From assembly GCA_002869465.1 (NCBI GenBank), contig PKSW01000047.1:1-10827 (forward strand): a stretch of DNA of 10,827 bases, written 5' to 3'. The DNA is from Marinilabiliales bacterium (GTDB taxonomy: Bacteria > Bacteroidota > Bacteroidia > Bacteroidales > F082). The translations under genes were made by a program, and so were the position numbers. Under the pieces are notes generated by a model. The model was not told where the DNA came from. It made no database searches and saw nothing but the letters and a program-made list of their open reading frames with translations. The stretch's first letter is position 1; each line of letters starts with the position of its first letter. Of the stretch, positions 6,669 to 10,827 are shown piece after piece.

Positions 6669-9137
6669 ATGAATACAGACCCGATAGAAGGTATCCATCT
6701 CCAGGAAGAAAGTGTAGATTTTAAAGTGCTTATTTTTAAGTTCGTCAAGCACTGGTATTTGTTTGTTCTTACCGTGTTTGTGGCCATCATAGTTGCTTTT
6801 TTATTCAACAACTACACGGCACCTGTGTACGAAGTGGATGCCACCTTATTAATTAAACAAGATCAGTCGATGGCCGACCCTTCGAGAGCTATCGGGATCG
6901 GACTTTACAGCCAGAACAAGAGTATTGAAAACGAGGTTGTTAAGCTAAGATCATTCTCCCATGTTTTTAAAGTAATTCAACATCTAGATTTCGAAGTTTC
7001 CTATTTTGAGGATAGAGGCATGGTCAGACGTGAGTTGTATCATGAAACGCCTTTTGAAATTGTTTTTGACACGGCCATTCCACAGGCAACTGGCCTTAAT
7101 TATACAATCACATTGCTGAATACTAGCGAATATTTACTGGAAGCCGAGGGAGAATATGTAAGAATGTACGATTATGGAGAAGCCAAATATGTAGAAAGCA
7201 AGGCTGGTAAATTTGAGATCAACCAAAATTTTAAATTTGGAGAACAAATAAGCACTCCATATAATACTTTCAAAGTCATCATCAACGACCGTTTCAGGCC
7301 AAATGCGCATATCAACAGAACCTACGATTTTGTTTTCAGAGATTACTTCAGTTTAACAGGAGCATTCAGGGGATTCACAGTTGCGCCCATCAGCGAGGGT
7401 TCTTCTATTTTAAGTATCAAAATGAGGAGCAAGAATGCCCGCAAAGCGGTTAGCTTTATTAATACTTTAACCGATGTTTATTTGAGCCAAAGCCTGGAGA
7501 AAAAGAACCAGATTGTGCAAAACACCATCGATTTTATCGAAGATCAGTTACATATTATTTCTGACTCAGTGCTTCGTGCCGCTGAGGATTTGCAGGAGTT
7601 CCAAGCAGCCAATAAAATTATGAATATCTCCTATGAGACAGAGCAGATCATGCAGGAAGCTTCTGAACTCGAAAAAGAAAAGGCAATGATTGTTGTTACT
7701 ACTTCATATTATAAAAACCTAGAAAATTATGTAAGGAGTAATATTGATCATCCGGAGAGCTTGATTGCACCCTCATCAATGGGTATTGAAGATCCGGTAC
7801 TTGGTTCATTGTTTGGGACACTGCTTAGTTTATACGGTGAAAGATTGGATGCTCTATTATTTGTCACGGAAAACAGCCCTTCGATTAAAGTGATTGATAC
7901 CAAAATAAATAGCGCCAAACTTGCCATTCTCGAAAACATTCACAATAACCTGGCAAACCTTGAAGAAACAGACCAGAAAATTGATTCCCTCCTTATAAGG
8001 CTTGATCAGGAAGCTTCCCGGTTGCCGGTAACACAGTATGAGTTGTTTGGTTACCAGAGCCGCTTCGACCTGGCCAATAGTATTTATACATTCTTACTCA
8101 AGAAAAGGTCGGAAGCACAAATTACGAAAGCTTCCAATGTACCTGATAACGAGGTGATTGACGAAGCCAGGTATGATTTGCGCAGGGGAGTGGCGCCCAA
8201 TAAAACCATGAACTACATGATTGCCTTAATTCTGGGTCTTGTATTTCCTGTAGTTTATGTGTTGGGAAAAGACTATCTGAACGACACGGTCATTGAAAGA
8301 AAGGATATTGAAAAACTTACTAGTTTTCCCATTGTCGGGCAAATCAATCATTCCAACAAAGAAACGAATATGGTGGTTGGAACTTTTCCAAAATCCAGTA
8401 TTTCAGAGTCATTTCGTTCCATGCGAACCAATATTCAGTACCTGACCAAAGGAAAGGATTCAAATGTGATTATGGTCACTTCTGATATGGTGGGAGCAGG
8501 TAAAACATTTATTTCGATTAACCTGGCCAGCGTTTACGCCCAATATGATAAAAAAACGGTTTTATTGGGATTTGACCTTAGAAAACCAAAAATTTACCAG
8601 GATTTTGGTCTTTCCAATGATGTAGGTTTGACATCTTACCTGATCGATGAAAAAAAGCTAGACGACATTATTCAACCTTCAGGTAAAATAAAGCATCTTG
8701 ATATTATCATGGCGGGACCCGTACCTCCAAATCCTGCTGAATTGATTGCATCTGATAAAACCAAGACTCTTATTGAGGAATTACGTAAAAAATATGATTA
8801 CATCATCCTTGATACGCCTCCTATCGGGCTTGTTACCGACGCTTACCTGCTGATGGATCATTCCGATGTAAACCTGTTTATTGTACGCCAGCGTTACACA
8901 CATAAAAAAGTATTCGGATCGATTATTAATGAAATTGAAGACCGCGGTATGAAAATGAGTATTGCTGTAAATGACATTGCCACCAGCGGTGTGTATGGTT
9001 ATCAATATGGTTATGGCCGCGGGTATGGTTATGGATACGGCTATGGATACGGTTATGGATATGGTTACGGATATTATACGGATGATAAACCCGATAAGAA
9101 AAAATCATTTTTGAAACGGTTATTTAACGAAGACTGA
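6669..9137 (+). CDS. wzc: Wzc-type polysaccharide co-polymerase with BY-kinase (tyrosine autokinase) domain
   Basis: This inner-membrane protein regulates chain length and export by cycles of tyrosine autophosphorylation. The 822 residues show an N-terminal Wzz region with TM1 (about 29-47), a long periplasmic part with coiled-coil helices (about 260-480), and TM2 (about 515-533). The cytoplasmic kinase follows: the oligomerisation motif EX2RX2R (E580, R583, R586), Walker A MVGAGKT (K612), Walker A' VLLGFDLRKP (D636) and Walker B YIILDTPP (D715). The tail has 14 tyrosines between 776 and 803, mostly as Gly-Tyr pairs, and ends in a Lys-rich stretch with an acidic tip. Clustered C-terminal tyrosines are the phosphoacceptors in this family. 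The roughly 465-residue periplasmic part is longer than in E. coli Wzc. Co-transcription with the Wza-type gene (11 bp gap) matches their physical partnership. No domain is missing. Confidence 0.95.
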   Translation: MNTDPIEGIHLQEESVDFKVLIFKFVKHWYLFVLTVFVAIIVAFLFNNYTAPVYEVDATLLIKQDQSMADPSRAIGIGLYSQNKSIENEVVKLRSFSHVFKVIQHLDFEVSYFEDRGMVRRELYHETPFEIVFDTAIPQATGLNYTITLLNTSEYLLEAEGEYVRMYDYGEAKYVESKAGKFEINQNFKFGEQISTPYNTFKVIINDRFRPNAHINRTYDFVFRDYFSLTGAFRGFTVAPISEGSSILSIKMRSKNARKAVSFINTLTDVYLSQSLEKKNQIVQNTIDFIEDQLHIISDSVLRAAEDLQEFQAANKIMNISYETEQIMQEASELEKEKAMIVVTTSYYKNLENYVRSNIDHPESLIAPSSMGIEDPVLGSLFGTLLSLYGERLDALLFVTENSPSIKVIDTKINSAKLAILENIHNNLANLEETDQKIDSLLIRLDQEASRLPVTQYELFGYQSRFDLANSIYTFLLKKRSEAQITKASNVPDNEVIDEARYDLRRGVAPNKTMNYMIALILGLVFPVVYVLGKDYLNDTVIERKDIEKLTSFPIVGQINHSNKETNMVVGTFPKSSISESFRSMRTNIQYLTKGKDSNVIMVTSDMVGAGKTFISINLASVYAQYDKKTVLLGFDLRKPKIYQDFGLSNDVGLTSYLIDEKKLDDIIQPSGKIKHLDIIMAGPVPPNPAELIASDKTKTLIEELRKKYDYIILDTPPIGLVTDAYLLMDHSDVNLFIVRQRYTHKKVFGSIINEIEDRGMKMSIAVNDIATSGVYGYQYGYGRGYGYGYGYGYGYGYGYGYYTDDKPDKKKSFLKRLFNED
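8994..9077 (+). repeat. Degenerate hexamer tandem repeat encoding the Gly-Tyr tail of the Wzc-type kinase
   Basis: The region encodes YGYQYGYGR followed by nine consecutive Gly-Tyr pairs (from 9021) and a final Tyr. Each unit is six bases of the form GGN TAY, with the third positions varying among GGT, GGA, GGC, GGG and TAT, TAC. Since each unit is two codons, gain or loss of a unit by slippage would stay in frame and change only the number of acceptor tyrosines. The synonymous variety suggests either an old array or selection on the protein sequence. Confidence 0.85.
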
Positions 9138-9167
9138 TTTCAAGATTATAAAAAGACGAAAAATCTG

Positions 9168-10103
9168 ATGAAAAAATTTGCATTGATTGGTGCAGCTGGA
9201 TATATTGCACCGAGACATATGAAAGCCATAAAAGAAACCGGTAATGAACTGATTGCCGCTTTAGATCCGTTTGACAGTGTTGGCATTATTGACAGTTATT
9301 TTCCAGATGCGGATTTTTTCATTGAACCGGAGCGCTTCGACCGCCATTTGGATAAACTCAGAAAATCAGGAGCGCGTAAGGTAGATTACGTTTCTATTTG
9401 TTCACCAAATTATTTACATGACGCACACATCCGATTGGCTTTAAGAAATGATGCTCACGCGATTTGCGAAAAACCGCTTTTACTAAACCCCTGGAATTTA
9501 AAAGGCCTTGAAGACATTGAGAAGGAAACCGGAAAAAAAATATATAACATCCTTCAACTGAGGCATCATCCTTCTATCATTGAACTCAAGAAAAAATTTA
9601 AAGCGGAACATTCTGGCAAAGTGCATGATATTGAACTCTCCTACATAACGTCCAGGGGAAAATGGTATCACTATTCATGGAAAGGAGATGTTAAAAAATC
9701 AGGTGGCGTTGTAACCAATATCGGTATTCATTTTTTTGATATGCTTAGCTGGATATTCGGAGAGATGAAAGAAAGTCATGTACATCTTTTAAATGAAAAC
9801 AAAGCTTCAGGACTTTTGCAACTTGAAAAGGCAAACGTAAAGTGGTTTCTTAGTATCGACAGAGATGACCTGCCTCAAAAAGCAATTGGAAATGAACAAA
9901 CCACATTCCGGTCCATTAAAATTGACGACAGGGAAATTGAATTCAGCGGTGGTTTTACAGATTTGCACACGGTAAGTTATCAGCAAATCATTGACGGAAA
10001 AGGTTATGGCATTTCCGAGGCACGAAACAGTATTGAGATTGCGCACAAGATCCGGAATCAAATCCCTGGTGCAGCAGGTGAACGACACTCTTTTCTCAAA
10101 TAA
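9168..10103 (+). CDS. wlbA: UDP-GlcNAc-uronate 3-oxidase, WlbA/WbpB type (Gfo/Idh/MocA family)
   Basis: WlbA/WbpB oxidises the 3-hydroxyl of UDP-2-acetamido-2-deoxy-D-glucuronate with NAD, the second step towards UDP-2,3-diacetamido uronic acids used in O-antigens and capsules. The 311-residue protein begins with a Rossmann fold, FALIGAAGYIAPRHMKAI (4-21), whose GYIAPRH is typical of this subgroup. It then has VSICSPNYLHDAHI (75-88), CEKPLLLNPWN (100-110) with the family lysine K102, LQLRHHPSI (129-137) and VVTNIGIHFFDML (181-193) with H188 and D191. The close match to remembered WlbA/WbpB sequences makes this more specific than a bare family call. The partner enzymes (UDP-GlcNAc 6-dehydrogenase, WbpE-type aminotransferase, WbpD-type acetyltransferase) are not in the window. 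It lies 30 bp after the kinase gene and 18 bp before the antiterminator gene. Confidence 0.85.
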   Translation: MKKFALIGAAGYIAPRHMKAIKETGNELIAALDPFDSVGIIDSYFPDADFFIEPERFDRHLDKLRKSGARKVDYVSICSPNYLHDAHIRLALRNDAHAICEKPLLLNPWNLKGLEDIEKETGKKIYNILQLRHHPSIIELKKKFKAEHSGKVHDIELSYITSRGKWYHYSWKGDVKKSGGVVTNIGIHFFDMLSWIFGEMKESHVHLLNENKASGLLQLEKANVKWFLSIDRDDLPQKAIGNEQTTFRSIKIDDREIEFSGGFTDLHTVSYQQIIDGKGYGISEARNSIEIAHKIRNQIPGAAGERHSFLK

Positions 10104-10121
10104 ATACTAAAGACTGTTAGA

Positions 10122-10619
10122 ATGGATACATCCTGGTTTGCAATTTATGTAAAATCGAGGACAGAGAAAAAAGTTTCTGCTGAACTTGACAAACTGGGGA
10201 TTGACCATTACCTGCCATTGATCAGAGTGTTAAAACAATGGAGCGACAGGAAGAAGTGGGTGACTGAACCTTTATTCAAATCATACATATTCGTTTATAT
10301 CAATCCCGCTCAATATTATGATGTTTTAAAAGCATTTAATGTAGTTCGTTACATCACTTTTGAAGGCAAGGCTGTTGTGATTCCCCCGCAACAGATTGAA
10401 GCTATCAAGTTCTTTTTAGAAGATGCTGAACCCGAAGAAATAACTGATGAATCATGGGAGAAAGGACAACTAGTTGAAGTAATTTCCGGCCATATGACCG
10501 GACTGACCGGAGAACTTGTTGAAGTAAAAAAGAAACATAAAGTGCGGATCAAGATTGAAGCCATCAACCAGATCATATTTATTCAGATTCCAAAAAACAA
10601 ATTGCGCATAATTCACTAA
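10122..10619 (+). CDS. UpxY-like transcription antiterminator (NusG/RfaH paralogue)
   Basis: Specialised NusG paralogues bind elongating RNA polymerase and let it read through long operons. The 165-residue protein has an N-terminal NGN domain (about 4-100) with WFAIYVKSRTEKKV, LGIDHYLPL, QWSDRKKWVTEPLFKSYIFV and VVRYITFEGK. A linker leads to a C-terminal KOW domain (about 114-145) with KGQLVEVISGHMTGLTGELV. It is shorter than housekeeping NusG and has the DRKK...PLF.SYIFV pattern I associate with the UpxY/LoaP-like group linked to capsule loci in Bacteroidota. Its neighbours support a role in polysaccharide expression. In Bacteroides, upxY genes are usually first in the capsule operon; here the gene lies last. 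It may therefore act on this operon, on another locus, or on genes beyond comF. The ATG at 10122 directly precedes the expected first strand of the NGN domain. Confidence 0.88.
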   Translation: MDTSWFAIYVKSRTEKKVSAELDKLGIDHYLPLIRVLKQWSDRKKWVTEPLFKSYIFVYINPAQYYDVLKAFNVVRYITFEGKAVVIPPQQIEAIKFFLEDAEPEEITDESWEKGQLVEVISGHMTGLTGELVEVKKKHKVRIKIEAINQIIFIQIPKNKLRIIH

Positions 10620-10645
10620 TTTAGTCCTTTGTTTCCCTGTTTGAT

Positions 10646-10827
10646 ATGACTCAGAAAAGGACCATCTTTGATAAACTATGGATTACAGATTTTATTCATT
10701 TGTTTTACCCGAATGTGTGTTATGCCTGTGGTGAAGCATTAATTGAACAGGAAGACGTTATTTGTACATCCTGCTATTTCAAACTGCCCAAGACAGGCTT
10801 TCATTTGCATCAGGAAAATATCATTTC
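10646..10827 (+). CDS. comF: ComF-family phosphoribosyltransferase-like protein, N-terminal part (cut by window edge)
   Basis: From an ATG at 10646 the frame stays open for 60 codons plus two bases to the window edge. The visible part has LFYPNVCYACGEALI and then VICTSCYFKLP, a CxxC-x11-CxxC zinc ribbon (C25, C28, C40, C43) next to LFYP. This is how ComF/GntX-type proteins start, followed normally by a phosphoribosyltransferase domain, which lies outside the window. ComF is needed for DNA uptake in competent bacteria; its biochemical role is unclear. It follows the antiterminator gene by 27 bp on the same strand, with no visible terminator, so it may be read as the end of the polysaccharide transcript. 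Confidence 0.85.
   Translation, partial: MTQKRTIFDKLWITDFIHLFYPNVCYACGEALIEQEDVICTSCYFKLPKTGFHLHQENII

Noticed and set aside
8994..9077. Reading the six-base repeats as a CRISPR array or phase-variation switch.
   Set aside because: The units are two codons with no spacers, so it is not CRISPR. Unit changes stay in frame, so there would be no on/off switching, only changes in tail length.
8926..9108. A minus-strand histidine-rich open frame opposite the Gly-Tyr repeat of the Wzc-type gene.
   Set aside because: Its His-rich composition is just the reverse reading of TAT/GGN codons (ATA/CAT/ACC). No promoter or start context supports it, and the plus-strand gene is certain.

Overview
The window looks like chromosomal DNA from a member of the Bacteroidota, possibly a Bacteroidales or Marinilabiliales-type organism (the rank below phylum is a guess). 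The reasons are: perfect TAnnTTTG-type -7 elements at several gene starts, no obvious Shine-Dalgarno sequences, moderately AT-rich DNA, a Bacteroidota-type degenerate arginase-fold protein beside topA, a long PPase with an N-terminal HPWHG stretch, a GH3-family protein, and a UpxY-like NusG paralogue beside capsule export genes.

Layout. Bases 1-180 (minus) hold the first 60 codons of a GH3 (auxin-responsive promoter family) protein. A divergent gene at 270-1331 (plus) encodes a membrane-anchored endonuclease/exonuclease/phosphatase-fold hydrolase. Three leftward housekeeping-type genes follow: an arginase-fold protein (1353-2537), topA for DNA topoisomerase I (2585-4903), and ppa for inorganic pyrophosphatase (5018-5689). 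topA and the arginase-fold gene are 47 bp apart and are probably one transcript; topA and ppa each have their own -7 element.

From 5863 rightward there is a compact polysaccharide cluster. It encodes an outer-membrane export lipoprotein (Wza type), an inner-membrane co-polymerase/tyrosine autokinase (Wzc type) with a striking Gly-Tyr repeat tail, a WlbA/WbpB sugar-nucleotide oxidase, and a NusG/RfaH/UpxY-like antiterminator. Gaps of 11, 30 and 18 bp make this a likely operon. A comF gene begins 27 bp further on and runs off the window. Together these genes supply the export channel, its phosphorylation-controlled co-polymerase, one step towards a 2,3-diacetamido uronic acid precursor, and a dedicated elongation factor. 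The glycosyltransferases, flippase, polymerase and the other sugar-nucleotide enzymes are not in this window.

Most of the content is ordinary for the phylum. The best leads are the loss of half the metal ligands in the arginase-fold protein, the 84-bp Gly-Tyr repeat in the Wzc tail, and the placement of the antiterminator gene at the end of its cluster next to comF. I see no rRNA, tRNA, insertion sequence, CRISPR array or phage gene. I did not find convincing evidence of a wholly new system.
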